Shown: positions 12,441 to 24,045, numbered from the stretch's first letter. The stretch: 64,000 nt of DNA from Raphanus sativus (GCF_000801105.2 NC_079511.1:11834784-11898783), one strand, 5' to 3'. Program-made: numbers and translations. Notes: generated by a model not told the origin, from the sequence alone.

Positions 12441-12703
12441 AATCGTCAGTGGAAGAAGTGATCGGACTACGGGCTTGTCGAAGCTTAGGTCCAGGAAAGT
12501 CGCCGGGCCAACCTATCCGCAGAGATGCAGCCTCGGTAACGAGAGAGTCTTGTGCTTGGAGAGACAAAACCGGCTGAGACGCGTGTGTGGTGGAGCCTTC
12601 ACGGTCTCTCCAGCAAAGATATTCATGGCCAATGTAACAGTAATTCACTTGGGTCCTTTACAGGGATTTACCCGAACGGGGCTTACTTCCACTGACACAA
12701 AAC
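12441..12703 (+). ncRNA. probable RNase MRP RNA gene
   Basis: The transcript would start about 30 nt after the TATA box and end at the T-run at 12704-12709, giving roughly 260 nt. A perfect 11-bp terminal stem (P1) pairs GTCAGTGGAAG at 12445-12455 with its complement at 12686-12696. GGAAAGTCGCCGGG (12494-12507) resembles conserved region I of RNase P/MRP RNAs, and ACGGGGCTTA (12676-12685) resembles conserved region V; the two can form the P4 helix with a bulged U. Human RMRP has closely similar blocks. The RNA would be the catalytic core of RNase MRP, a nucleolar ribonucleoprotein that processes pre-rRNA. RNase P RNA is the main alternative; the overall layout and the resemblance of region V favour MRP. 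The gene lies between two convergent protein genes. Short open frames through it are not meaningful. Confidence 0.75.
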
Positions 12704-12709
12704 TTTTTT
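12704..12709 (+). terminator. Pol III T6 terminator
   Basis: A run of six T directly after the closing stem of the MRP-like RNA, the standard Pol III stop signal. Confidence 0.75.
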
Positions 12710-12868
12710 CTTCTCCCAAAATATGAACAACAATACTAACAAATCTTTAAATCGCATAGCTATAGAGCAAAAAAAGCATTTATACAAACCTATACAAACT
12801 TTGTTGTCTCCAAGACTTTCAAAAAGTGATCATAATGTCTTTTTAAGACTAAAAGTAAACACAAACTC

Positions 12869-15800
12869 TCAACATTGGTAAACTGAGCAGCTCTTGCTTT
12901 TCCATAGAAAACTGAATGCTCTTCTCATTTTCTTTCTTGAGGCTGACTTACACTGCGGTTTAGACTCTGTTACAGCGGCTGCAGCGACAGATAAACCGTC
13001 CTCTTCCCGGGTTGTCACCTCTGCATGCTGTTCTGTTGTAATATGTGTTTGATCCCTCTGCCTCAGTTCCCTGAACAGTGTAAGCAGCTTCTGCGCCCTC
13101 TCTCTTCCTCGTTGAGTCCCATTTACGGAGATAGACACCAAAGAAGGTATCACTCCTTCTTGTAAAACCATCTGGCTACATACCTCACTGTGGTTGCATA
13201 ATATCAAAAGCAAAGAAACTGCTTGTTCTTGCTCATTTGGTTCACCAGTGTCGAGAACAGTGGCTAGGTTGCTCACAAGGCCAGGTACTGAAACCATCTC
13301 GTCTTTTCCTGCCTCGTTCAAAACAAGATTTAACAAGACAGCTAGGGACTTCTCTGTCCATCTCTGGTCATCACTGACGGTGAGTGATTGAAGAGCGTTG
13401 ACGATGTCAGCAGATACAAGGCAAGGAATGTTGGGAGGGTAAGTGGAGAGGTGAAAAAGAGCGTGAAGGGCGTCGACTTTGCATTGAGTTTCAGTCTCTG
13501 TCCAAAGAAGATTCACCATGAAAGGAACTGCCAGACTGGAACCTATGATGGGTTTTGCATCTTCAAGGCAAGAAAGGTTCAGGTAAAGTGCTGTCACTGA
13601 ACCATGTGAATGTGGGTTACATAGCATTTCCTCCAGTAGAGGAATGATTCCTGATACTAACATCAACTCCTTGTTCCTGAAAGTCCCCACAAGAAAAGGA
13701 ACAAACCAAAAAGAGTTTTTCCAGAGTTAATACAAGACAAGATTTGAACAAAAAAAAAAACAAGAAAAGATAAAAAAAAAAGATAAGTAGACAAATCACT
13801 TGTGCAAAACATATTTGCTCCGTTTCAAAATGATCCATATTTTAAAAAAATTATTTCAAAAATACATTTTTATAATTTTAATACATTTTACTTGGTAATA
13901 ATAGTAAAACGTAAAATTGAAAGAAATTAATTATGTTTATTCAGTTTTGATTGGATAAAAGCTGTGAGAAATAATTAATCACAAAATAATACATTTATAC
14001 TCAAATTTTGAAACATTTTTTTAATGAGTGAAAACTTCAAAACATGTTTTTTAGAATGGAGGGAGTATTTAGTAATTACCTGTTGTTGTCAACAGCCAAG
14101 TTAAAGAGAGCCATGGCTCCAACTTTCTGAGCTGAATCATTCTTTTCATGGAGAGCTGCTCCAAGAAACTGAAGCAAAGCTTCAACACAACCATTTTCCC
14201 CCATGAGAGTTCTGGCCTCCTCATCATCTTTAAGAAGTACTCTTATTTGCTCAACAACTCTGCACTTCTTCCTTAAGTTATCCACTTCACTCAAAGTTGT
14301 CAACAAAGCAGTACATTGTTCACCAAGAGTAACTTCAGCTTCTTGGTATTCTGATTCATATGATTCCTCCTTAATAGTTCCACTTTCTTCCAGAGGAAAC
14401 ACTTTCACATCCTTAAACTTACAAGTTCCAACACCTTTAGATGTTCTTGTGTCGGTGGACTCGGATACAGACAATGCCAACCTCCAGTAGTTAAGGTCTA
14501 GAGACCCAGGAGGTCCATCAGGGACCTGAACGCCATTCTGTTCACACCAACTCGAGATTAAAGCTTTGACAGAATAGTTAGGAGTCAAGCATAGATGAGA
14601 GAGCTGCTGTTGAGTCTTGGGACATGTGCTGTGTCCATCACTAAACCATTTCTCAATACAGATTCTCTCATATGTTTGTCCAGACGCAATGATGACAGGA
14701 TCATACATAAGCTGTAACGATATCGGACACCTCAGTTCTTCTGGCGGAACAGACATCTGCACAGAAGATCTCCTGTTGTTATTGCAAGGTCTGAAGTTGA
14801 AGGAACTCAGTTTTGACAACTGTCGGTCGAAAGCACGGACAAGGGGATCGTCAAGAGAGCCCTGAATGGTCGGTGAACAAGGCAATGAGCTACTACCTTG
14901 TGAATCATTGTCATCCCACATCTCACTTCTGAATAGCTTTGAGTACTTTCTCATGAGATGTAAAAGGTAAGCTACTATTGATTCTTTCCTCTTGTCATCC
15001 TCCATTCTTGCTCTCTCAATGAGTTTCTTGAGACATCTTCTCTCTGTTAGAGCTGCTCTTGAAGAAGTTATACCTAGTCTAGTAGCAGCTTGATGGAAAA
15101 CCTCAAGTTCATTATTGTCTGATGTGCTCTCGAAGTTTCCTCCTTGTTGCAGCAATCCAATGATTTGGTCACTGATCTCCTTCTCTAATGGATCAAGTGA
15201 GAACTGAGTGTTCTCTAGTTCCATCAAAATCTCCACAATCTGAAAAAAAAATTAAGATATATAAAGACAAAAAGTACAAAACAAGAGTACTAAAGAGACT
15301 GGAACAAAGAGAAGTAACTACCTGAGAGCCAAGAGACTGTTGGACTATGTCTTCAACACGCCTAAGGCTATCTATTAGAGAAGACTTCGCCTTGTCAAAT
15401 TTCAAAACTACTGAATCTCCTGTTATAGCCTACATGTCAAATGAGATGGTTAGCTACAGAGTCTGCACAAGAAGAACTGAAATCTTTTTTTTAAGACATA
15501 ACTATAAAAAAGAAAGAAAGCTTACCAAATATAGTTTACTAGATTCAGTGCAATGACTTAGAATGTTCTTGACTTTTTCTAAAACCAGGTGAAGTGAACA
15601 CAAAGATTGAATTCCAGATTTGCTTCTCGGCCGAGCGGCTTCAAGGGAGGGGAAAATAGACATGATCTTGCAGTAGATTACTGAAAGGGCATTGCACATT
15701 TCTCCATGTACCTGAACCAGGAATCTGTTAGACACTCATTTAAAGTCAAAGATAAAAACATAATATTACAGTTCTTAATTATTAAACTTGTGACAAATCA

Positions 15801-16010
15801 AGAGCTAAAAGCATAGAATGAAAGTATTAGTTATCAATGTAATACAAAGATGTTAACCAGGAGAAGCAAAGAAGAATAATAACAAGAACTTTATATAATG
15901 TCTTAGGAAGAGATCTCAACCAAAAAAAAAATAACTGGATATGAACTTGATTCAGATACCTTGGCATCACCAGGGGCAAAGAAAGTTTCTTCAAATTCAT
16001 TAGCATCCAT
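12869..16010 (-). CDS. plant U-box E3 ubiquitin ligase with ARM repeats, PUB45-like
   Basis: Five exons on the minus strand, 15960-16010, 15711-15526, 15429-15322, 15239-14080 and 13676-12869, join in frame with GT-AG introns to 770 residues, close to the size of Arabidopsis PUB45. The N-terminal 250 residues form the helical UND region of this subfamily. The U-box lies at about residues 280-350, starting [11 protein letters not shown], with the typical DPVI, GQTYER and CPKTQQ motifs; it would recruit an E2 enzyme. ARM repeats occupy about residues 450-715 and would bind substrates. The tail is basic ([12 protein letters not shown]). The start at 16010 gives the MDANEFEE opening of the family. 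A MITE sits in intron 4. The 5' leader is interrupted by a copia element at 16418, so expression may be altered although the coding exons look intact. Confidence 0.93.
13812..14071. mobile_element. Stowaway-like MITE in intron 4 of PUB45
   Basis: Inverted termini TTGCTCCGTTTCAAAATG at the left and the complement of a TACTCCCTCCATTCTAA block at the right enclose an AT-rich interior of about 260 bp. The element makes up most of the 403-bp intron. Confidence 0.6.
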
Positions 16011-16417
16011 TGTTTCAATATCCCCGCCGTTTATATCTATTATGACAATAGCTCTATGTAGGCTTAGGATTCAATACTACAAAGAAGAAAAAAAAAGACA
16101 CCTGAATAAGTGAAACACAACCCAGGTCAGTGTTTTCTCAACAGCAATGTGTTGTGTCCAGACAAAAAACAAAACCAAACGAGAAGTAAATATTGAAACA
16201 GAGCAAAACAAAGATAACAAGACATATAAAAAGCTTGTTGGTTGGGGCATTTGAAAGTGATTCAAAGAATCATCATATCAACAAAGAAGATTCTTGGATG
16301 TCAAGTAAGAGATTGAAGAAAACAAGAACAAAAAAAACTGGTTAACTCCCAGAAGAGAAAAAAACGCAGATGAACATAAAGAATCTGGTGAAACAGAGGA
16401 GTAAACATACCAAACAT
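16010..16417 (-). promoter_or_regulatory. PUB45 5' leader with likely 5'-UTR intron
   Basis: On the minus strand a good donor (TTTG|GTATGTTTAC) lies immediately beside the copia insertion at about 16410, and acceptors occur near 16100 (ATTCAG) and 16085 (TTGTAG). This suggests a first non-coding exon and a leader intron. The pyrimidine-rich content before the acceptors agrees. Several ATGs inside the interval would be removed by splicing. Confidence 0.5.
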
Positions 16418-16625
16418 TATTGAAGTGTAAACCGGGATTTTGGTTAAGTTGAATTAGTTTCATTTCGCTGGTTCAATTATCCGGTTTAGTACATATGTAA
16501 TGTATATAAATAGATAGTTTTGTAAACGGTAAAGTTAACAGATGAATAAACGTTTTCTCAACAAACTTCATCTTCTCCATTTCTCTCTCTCTCTCTTCTT
16601 CTCCATTGATCTCAAACTCGTAATA
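16418..16625 (+). repeat. 5' LTR of copia element
   Basis: 208 bp. It contains a TATA box, TATATAAATA, at 16503-16512, so transcription would start near 16540. A CT microsatellite lies at about 16582-16597. Confidence 0.95.
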
Positions 16626-16726
16626 TGGTATCAGAGCCATCACAAAGCTCTTTTATCACCTGATTCTTCCTCGTTTTTCACTCGTATCGATCGATTTCGA
16701 CTCAAGTCAACTTGATTTGAGCTCCG

Positions 16727-19700
16727 ATGGTTTCTATTCGAAAGCTTCCTCGTCGTTCGACTCGGATCGCTTCTCGTTCCGCCGCTAGGACTCGTTCTCC
16801 TCTGAGGTCTCCTCCGATCGTTGAATCTCCGACGTTCGATGCTTCGCGAACGTTTCCAGTGGTGAATCAGTCCGATCCAACTCAGTCTCCTCTGTATATG
16901 CACAACTCTGATCATCCAGGTCTCCAACTCATCTCTATTAAGCTTGATGGTACTAATTATGATGACTGGAATGCTGCGATGAGAATTGCTTTAGATGCTA
17001 AGAACAAAATTGGATTCATTGATGGTACTCTTACTCGTCCAGATGAATCTGATCTCAGTTTTCGCATATGGTCCCGATGCAATAGTATGGTGAAATCCTG
17101 GTTGCTTAACTCAGTTTCTACTCAGATATATCGTAGTATCTTGAGGTTGAATGATGCAGCTGATATATGGCGTGATCTCCACGGTCGTTTTCACATGACT
17201 AACCTCCCTCGCACGTTCAACCTTACTCAGGAGATTCAAGATCTACGTCAGGGTACTATGTCATTATCTGAGTATTATACTACCTTGAAGACACTCTGGG
17301 ATCATCTTGAGAGTTCTGATGAACCTGATAAACCGTGTGTATGTGGTAATGCTGCTAAACAACAACTGAGAGCTGAAAGATCCAAGATAGTAAAGTTTTT
17401 GGCAGGTCTTAATGACTCTTACGCGATCATTCGAAGACAAATCATCATGAAGAAAGTGTTACCTTCTCTCGTGGAAGTGTACAACATTTTGGATCAAGAT
17501 GATAGTCAGAAAGGGTTCTCTACCATATCCCCTTCTCCATCTGCGTTTCAAGTTTCTGAGAAGCCTCCTCAGGTGGACGATCAGGCTATCTGTTATGTTC
17601 AGAGTGGTCCTAACAAAGGGCGTCCTATTTGTAACTTTTGCAAGCGTCCAGGTCACATAGCTGAAAGATGTTACAAGAAGCATGGCTTTCCACCTGGCTT
17701 CGTTTCTAAGTTCAAACAGAATGAGAAACCTTCTTCTGCTCCTAAAGTTGTTGCTCAAGTTACTGTAGCTGAACAGAAGGCACCTAACGTTGAGAATATG
17801 CTTGGTAGCTTGTCTAAAGATCAAATACAGCAATTTATTGCTCTGTTCACTTCTCAGTTGCAGACTTCTCCCTCAACTGGAACAATGGAGGCTAGCACAT
17901 CAAACACGGGTATTGCTTTCTCTACTTCAACATATAGTTTTGTTGGCATTTTGATGGTTGCTCAACACACCCTTTCTTCACAAACTTGGGTGATTGACTC
18001 AGGAGCTACACATCATGTAGCTCATGAACAATGTCTCTTTACATCCCTTGATACCTCAGTTGAGAGCTATGTAAACCTTCCAACTGGATCAACCATTAAG
18101 ATCAGTGGTGTTGGAAAGGTTCAACTCAACTCGCACATTTGTCTCAGTAATGTGTTATACATACCGGAATTCAGGCTCAATCTTCTCAGTATCAGCTCAC
18201 TGATGAATGATCTGAAATCTCGTGTGATCTTTGATCCCTCTTCTTGTCTGATTCAGGATCCTACCAAGGCGTTGACGATTGGTCAGGGTAGACGCATTGG
18301 AAATCTCTATGTCTTGGATACCAAGTCTCTTCAAGCTTCAGTGAACGCTATTGTGGATATTGGAGTTTGGCATAGACGTCTGGGTCATCCAGCTTATTCA
18401 AGACTAGATGTTATTTCTGATGCTCTTGGAACTACTTCACTCAAGAATAAAGACTCTGCTTTCTGCCATACTTGTCATTTGGCGAAGCAGAAGAAGCTTT
18501 CTTACCCATCTTTCAATAATATATGTAACACAAACTTTGAGTTGTTGCACATAGACATATGGGGTCCTTTCTCAGTTGAAACCGTTGATGGATTTCGTTA
18601 CTTCTTGACGATTGTTGATGATCATTCTCGTGCAACTTGGATTTATCTTCTCAGAACTAAGAGTGAAGTATTGACAGTATTTCCTGCTTTCATTGAACAA
18701 GTTGAGAATTTATATAACGTCAAGGTTAAATCAGTGCGTTCTGACAATGCTAAAGAACTTCTCTTCACTCAGTTCTATCAGAAGAAGGGCATCTTCGCTT
18801 ACCATTCTTGCCCTGAAACACCAGAGCAGAACTCTGTAGTTGAGCGCAAGCATCAACACATTCTCAATGTGGCTCGTGCCTTAGCTTTTCAGTCTGGTGT
18901 TTCTCTGTCTTTATGGGGTGATTGTGTACTGACCGCGGTGTTTCTTATTAATAGAACACCTTCTCAGGTTCTCTATAATAAGACACCACATGAGATTCTA
19001 ACTGGGAAAGCACCGGAGTACTCTCAACTCAGATCTTTTGGCTGCTTATGTTATGCTTCTACATCATTGAAGCATCGTCATAAGTTTGATCCTCGGTCCA
19101 AAGCTTGTGTCTTCTTGGGATATCCATCAGGTTATAAAGGTTATAAATTGATGGACTTGGAGAGTAACAGAATCTTCATCTCTAGAAATGTTCTGTTTCA
19201 TGAAGATATTTTTCCGCTGCGTTCTAAAGCTTCTGATCTCCAGCAGTTTCCCACCAGCAAACTCACACCAAAGGATACTAGTACTCCACCAGAAAACACC
19301 CTTTCTAAAACACAAACCATTTCCCCTTCCTCAGAAATTTCTTCTACACGTAATAAGAAACCTCCTTCTTATTTACAAGACTATATTTGCAATTCTTTGC
19401 AGTCTACTTCTTTATATCCCATTTCTTCTTCTCATTCATTTTCTAAACTCTCACCATCTTATACCTCTTTCATTAATCATATTACTAGTATCCCTATACC
19501 TACATCTATTGCTGAGGCTCGTCAGTCAAAGGAATGGAATGAATCTGTTGATAATGAATTTGATGCAATGGAAGCTAACCATACGTGGTCTGTTAGCACT
19601 TTACCTTCTGGCAAACGTGCTGTGGGTTGTCGATGGCTTCATTCTTTGAAATTTCATGCTAATGGAACCATTGAAAGACGCAAATCACGTTTGGTTGCTA

Positions 19701-21058
19701 AGGGATACACACAGAAAGAGGGTTTGGACTATAATGATACTTTTTCTCCTGTGGCTAAAATGGCTACTATCAAGCTATTATTGAAAGTTGCAGCTTCTAA
19801 GCAATGGTTTCTTACTCAGCTTGACATTTCTAATGCTTTCTTAAATGGGGAGTTGGAAGAAGAGATATATATGAAGTTACCCGAAGGCTATGAAGAGTAT
19901 TATACTGCACGTAAGGGGGACTCTCTCCCTCCTAAAGCTGTCCTTCGTCTACGAAAATCTATATATGGTCTTAAGCAAGCTTCTAGACAGTGGTTCAAGA
20001 AGTTGTCTCAAGCTTTAACCTCTATGGGTTTCTCTCGTGGTCATGGTGATCATACTCTATTCATCAAGCAACTTGATACAGACTTCCTGGTAGTTCTTGT
20101 GTATGTTGATGATATCCTAATTGCAAGCACAAGTTCTGCTGCGGCTTCTGATTTTACTGCTCAACTCAAGCAATGCTTTAAACTAAGAGACCTTGGCTCT
20201 CTCAAGTATTTTCTTGGGTTGGAAGTAGCAAGATCCACTGATGGGATTTCTATTTGTCAACGGAAATACGCTCTAGATCTCCTTGCTTCTACTGGAATGA
20301 CTGGATGTAAACCTTCCTCTGTTCCAATGGTTCCTAATCTGAAGATGTCTAAAACCGATGGTGACTTACTTCAAGATGTGGGACTGTATCGAAGAATTGT
20401 TGGTCGCTTGATGTATCTTACAATCACGAGACCTGACATAACTTTTGCTGTCAATAAGTTGTGTCAATATTCCTCTGCTCCTCGCTCATCTCACTTGAAG
20501 GCTGTTTATAAGGTTCTTCAATATATTAAAGGGACTGTTGGACAAGGTCTCTTTTACTCAGCTACATCCGACTTACGTCTTACTGGATTTGCTGATGCGG
20601 ATTGGGCGTCTTGTCAAGATAGTAGACGATCAACTACGGGTTTCACTATGTTTCTTGGCTCTTCTTTGATCTCTTGGAAGTCCAAGAAGCAACCGACGGT
20701 ATCTCGATCTTCTGCAGAAGCTGAGTATCGCGCTTTAGCACTGGCTACTTGTGAGATGATGTGGTTGGTTGCCTTGCTCAGAGACTTACGAGTTACTCAG
20801 CTTGCTATACCGGTTCTATTTTCTGACAGTACTGCTGCTATATACATTGCTACAAATCCCGTTTTTCATGAACGAACAAAACATATCGAGTTAGATTGTC
20901 ATACTGTTCGTGAGAAACTGGATAAAGGACTTCTTAAGACTCTTCATGTGAAGAGTGAAGATCAGGTCGCGGATATTCTGACTAAACCTCTGTTCCCTTC
21001 ACAGTTTGAGCATTTGAAATCCAAGATGAGCCTCCTTAATATTTTCGACTCATCTTGA
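16727..21058 (+). CDS. copia gag-pol polyprotein
   Basis: A single 1443-residue frame. Gag is followed by a CCHC zinc knuckle (CNFC...GHIAERC, about residues 302-315), then the aspartic protease (WVIDSGATHH, catalytic D near 424). The GAG-pre-integrase HHCC zinc finger (WHRRLGH ... CHTCHLAKQ) precedes the integrase, with the D-D-E triad visible at WGPF-context D (about 608), SDNAKE (about 672) and VVERKHQ (about 704). The reverse transcriptase has YVDDILIAS (near 1127), and RNase H has FADADWAS and AEAEYRAL (from about 1288). The domain order PR-INT-RT-RH is that of Ty1/copia. No stop or frameshift is present and every key catalytic motif reads as intact. It overlaps the purine tract by its stop codon. 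Confidence 0.96.
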   Translation: MVSIRKLPRRSTRIASRSAARTRSPLRSPPIVESPTFDASRTFPVVNQSDPTQSPLYMHNSDHPGLQLISIKLDGTNYDDWNAAMRIALDAKNKIGFIDGTLTRPDESDLSFRIWSRCNSMVKSWLLNSVSTQIYRSILRLNDAADIWRDLHGRFHMTNLPRTFNLTQEIQDLRQGTMSLSEYYTTLKTLWDHLESSDEPDKPCVCGNAAKQQLRAERSKIVKFLAGLNDSYAIIRRQIIMKKVLPSLVEVYNILDQDDSQKGFSTISPSPSAFQVSEKPPQVDDQAICYVQSGPNKGRPICNFCKRPGHIAERCYKKHGFPPGFVSKFKQNEKPSSAPKVVAQVTVAEQKAPNVENMLGSLSKDQIQQFIALFTSQLQTSPSTGTMEASTSNTGIAFSTSTYSFVGILMVAQHTLSSQTWVIDSGATHHVAHEQCLFTSLDTSVESYVNLPTGSTIKISGVGKVQLNSHICLSNVLYIPEFRLNLLSISSLMNDLKSRVIFDPSSCLIQDPTKALTIGQGRRIGNLYVLDTKSLQASVNAIVDIGVWHRRLGHPAYSRLDVISDALGTTSLKNKDSAFCHTCHLAKQKKLSYPSFNNICNTNFELLHIDIWGPFSVETVDGFRYFLTIVDDHSRATWIYLLRTKSEVLTVFPAFIEQVENLYNVKVKSVRSDNAKELLFTQFYQKKGIFAYHSCPETPEQNSVVERKHQHILNVARALAFQSGVSLSLWGDCVLTAVFLINRTPSQVLYNKTPHEILTGKAPEYSQLRSFGCLCYASTSLKHRHKFDPRSKACVFLGYPSGYKGYKLMDLESNRIFISRNVLFHEDIFPLRSKASDLQQFPTSKLTPKDTSTPPENTLSKTQTISPSSEISSTRNKKPPSYLQDYICNSLQSTSLYPISSSHSFSKLSPSYTSFINHITSIPIPTSIAEARQSKEWNESVDNEFDAMEANHTWSVSTLPSGKRAVGCRWLHSLKFHANGTIERRKSRLVAKGYTQKEGLDYNDTFSPVAKMATIKLLLKVAASKQWFLTQLDISNAFLNGELEEEIYMKLPEGYEEYYTARKGDSLPPKAVLRLRKSIYGLKQASRQWFKKLSQALTSMGFSRGHGDHTLFIKQLDTDFLVVLVYVDDILIASTSSAAASDFTAQLKQCFKLRDLGSLKYFLGLEVARSTDGISICQRKYALDLLASTGMTGCKPSSVPMVPNLKMSKTDGDLLQDVGLYRRIVGRLMYLTITRPDITFAVNKLCQYSSAPRSSHLKAVYKVLQYIKGTVGQGLFYSATSDLRLTGFADADWASCQDSRRSTTGFTMFLGSSLISWKSKKQPTVSRSSAEAEYRALALATCEMMWLVALLRDLRVTQLAIPVLFSDSTAAIYIATNPVFHERTKHIELDCHTVREKLDKGLLKTLHVKSEDQVADILTKPLFPSQFEHLKSKMSLLNIFDSS

Positions 21059-21065
21059 GGGGGAC

Positions 21066-21273
21066 TATTGAAGTGTAAACCGGGATTTTGGTTAAGTTGA
21101 ATTAGTTTCATTTCGCTGGTTCAATTATCCGGTTTAGTACATATGTAATGTATATAAATAGATAGTTTTGTAAACGGTAAAGTTAACAGATGAATAAACG
21201 TTTTCTCAACAAACTTCATCTTCTCCATTTCTCTCTCTCTCTCTTCTTCTCCATTGATCTCAAACTCGTAATA
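21066..21273 (+). repeat. 3' LTR of copia element
   Basis: 208 bp, apparently identical to the 5' LTR, preceded by the purine-rich tract at 21056-21065 and followed by the target duplication AACAT. Confidence 0.95.
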
Positions 21274-21278
21274 AACAT

Positions 21279-23490
21279 GAATCATTGATCTGCATCCGAT
21301 AGAAGTTGGCAGGACAACGATAGAGTTGATGATAAACCAATCAAAAGAAGAGGATTAGTATAAATATTGTTTCTTCTTGAGATGCTGTTTCTTGGTAGTT
21401 TCTACGACTTGTATGATATAACAGTTAACGAGATTTTCAAGGCATACTTCTCGATCCCAACAAGCAGAGAGGTTGAGTTTTGGCTAGGCTGTGGCTAATA
21501 CCAATTCTAATTTTTTTTGAAGAGGAAAAAAATTATATTAAGTGGAAAGAAAAGGATGGAGAAGTTCTTCTGAAGTCAATAATATAAAGCCTTAACTTGT
21601 GAGTGCATACAACAAATTTGTTTTATAATTTATAAGTTTATTCTTTTAGTGAAAAGAAAGATTCTGTTTATTTTTTAATCAAACGATCATAGTACATTTT
21701 TTCAAATGGTTTTGAATATTAGATTTGCATTAGCAACGGTATTATTATTAAGGGACATTCCTAATTATTAAACACACAAAAAGAAACAGCTTCTTCAAGA
21801 TACTCATAATTTCTTTTAAATCATTGTGGTCGTTGGATGTGATTAAAAAGTAAAACATTGTGGTGTTTGGTCATTTAAATACAAAAAAAAACAATTGTCT
21901 TTATACAAAATGCAGTGTCAATATTTCAAAATAAATGTAATGTAGTTTTGAATTTTCAAATGACATAAAATTGAAGTTTATATTCCTGATCACTATTTAC
22001 TAAAAAAAATTATTAGAATCTTTAAATTTCTAATTTAATAATTTTTTTTCTCTTTCTTTGTAGTTTGATAGATTTTTTCTTCAGTTTTTGTCTTAGAGTG
22101 ATGGTTATATGTGATGTAGATAAATAACTTTTGGCTCTCGGTCAAACTACAGTATTGTCAACCCAACAAGAGCTCCATTTTTCACCGACACTCATATTGT
22201 AATTAATCACACTTTATTTCAAGAAAACGGACTTATACCACGTCCAATAGTACTAGGACCTCGACAAAAAATTTGATCCGAAGAACCAAACCTTAACTAT
22301 TTAAATGAATTTAAAATTTTGGTATTTACGGAAACGAAACAGAACCAAACTCGAACCGAAATATTTCGAATACTCTAATGTATCCGAAAGAGATTTATAT
22401 ATCAAAATATATTAACTATTTTTAGTTTTAGTGTATATTAAAAACAACCAAAATATATAAAATACTTTTAAATTATCCAAAATACTTGCAAATATATATA
22501 AATAGTTAAAAGCAAATATCTACAATAACTAAAGTATACTTAAAACACCAAAATATTTAAAATATCTATTGATTATATATCCAAATATTCAAACCAAATC
22601 AATTTATATGTCAAATTTAGATATTTTGAAAAATATTATTCAAATTTATATATAATATTTTATTTTTTCTCTATGTTATGAGATATTTAAAATATATAAT
22701 AAATTTTAAAATTTTAAAATTATTTAAATAGGTTATATGAACTGAATTCGTAAAGATCTGAACTGAATCTCAATCAAAATTTTAAATTATCTCAATAAAA
22801 TTAAAATATTTGACTCCAAAAATCTAAAATCTGAATAAATCTAAACTAAACTTGAATGGATATCTGAATCTCATCCCTATCCAACAATGAAATATCCTCA
22901 AAAGTAGGGCTGGGCTGAGTTTACGAGAGTCAGTATTTATAAATCTACAGAAATCCGTACAATATTTATGAAATACGGTTATTGTTCTAACTAATAAAAG
23001 AGTTGGCTAATTAATTAATCACAGTTCGATATGGTTAATGTTACTTAAATCAAATAGTATAAAGAATAAAACAGATGTTTGAATAATATTGGAGGGAGAG
23101 GTTGAGGGGGTTGCCGACTTCGACGGCCGACACGCGCTGACAATACATGCATATGTCGGCTATTTAGATCTATATTAAAGATCCTTAATTACAATAATAC
23201 CTCTTCATTAATATTCTTGAAATCACCTTTATTAATTTCTTCTCATATTTATTTACAAATTATTTGTTGCCAACCATGTTCGCTATTTTCAAATTATTCC
23301 TTTTTAAATGCTCTAACTTGTTTTTTTTGAATTTTGGCATATATTCCAAAATAATATTCAAACTTAAAAGCTATTATAGTCGTTTCCTTATTCATTTCAT
23401 CCATTCCTATTGTGCTTTTTTTTTTCTCTAAATCACTCATTTGTATTGTTGAGAATCAATTTATTTTGCTAATATCCATCTGTTTCATAA
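21279..23490. other. displaced PUB45 promoter region, then AT-rich intergenic DNA
   Basis: The first few hundred bases were next to the PUB45 leader before the copia insertion and probably include its original promoter and transcription start. From about 22200 the sequence has degenerate repeats rich in GAACCGAA-like and AAATAT words and no gene. A GC-rich patch lies at 23098-23160. Confidence 0.45.
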
Positions 23491-24045
23491 AGATTGGTGA
23501 TGATTGGTTTGACTATAGTTTTAAAATTTTAGCTATAAAAATTTGGTTGTAGATAAATTGGTTCTAACTGTAAAATTATTACTGTGGATTTTTTTGTAAA
23601 GTTTTTTTTTTATAATTAAATTTGCTGTAGCTGTAAATTATAGGCTGTGAATATTTTGAAATAGAATATGTGAAATATGTAAAATAATTATTTTTATCAA
23701 TTAAATAATTTATATTAATATTTTTATAAATTATCAAAGTTTACTGTTATTTAAAATGTGATATGTAAATAATAATTACGTTACTTAAAATATTTCAATA
23801 ATTTAAAAAAAACCTAAAATTAAATTAAATATTTATATATTTTTAATTATGATTATCTAATTTATTTCATATTATAGATACTTTTTTATTTTACAGATTT
23901 TACAGCCGATAAAAGAAAGCTTTTAAGTTTTTTACCTAAAATACATTAAAATTTTTGCTTTAATTTTTTCGCTGTAACTTTAAAAATAAAGCTAAAGTAC
24001 GGTTGGTAGAAAATATATAAACTTGATGTAGGTTTTAACTACTAA

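Larger units (their letters stand above)
16418..21273 (+). mobile_element. intact Ty1/copia LTR retrotransposon with TA...TA termini
   Basis: Two 208-bp LTRs (16418-16625 and 21066-21273) look identical base for base. The 5-bp duplication AACAT flanks the element (16413-16417 and 21274-21278). The duplication places the termini at TATTGAAG...GTAATA, so the element begins TA and ends TA rather than TG...CA. A primer binding site, TGGTATCAGAGCC (16626-16638), matches the 3' end of initiator tRNA-Met and abuts the 5' LTR. A purine tract (TGAGGGGGAC, 21056-21065) abuts the 3' LTR. One uninterrupted gag-pol frame fills the interior. The element appears autonomous and recently inserted. Confidence 0.95.

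Noticed and set aside
12439..12726. Open frames on both strands across the MRP-like RNA
   Set aside because: They are explained by the structured non-coding RNA and are too short, with no family features.
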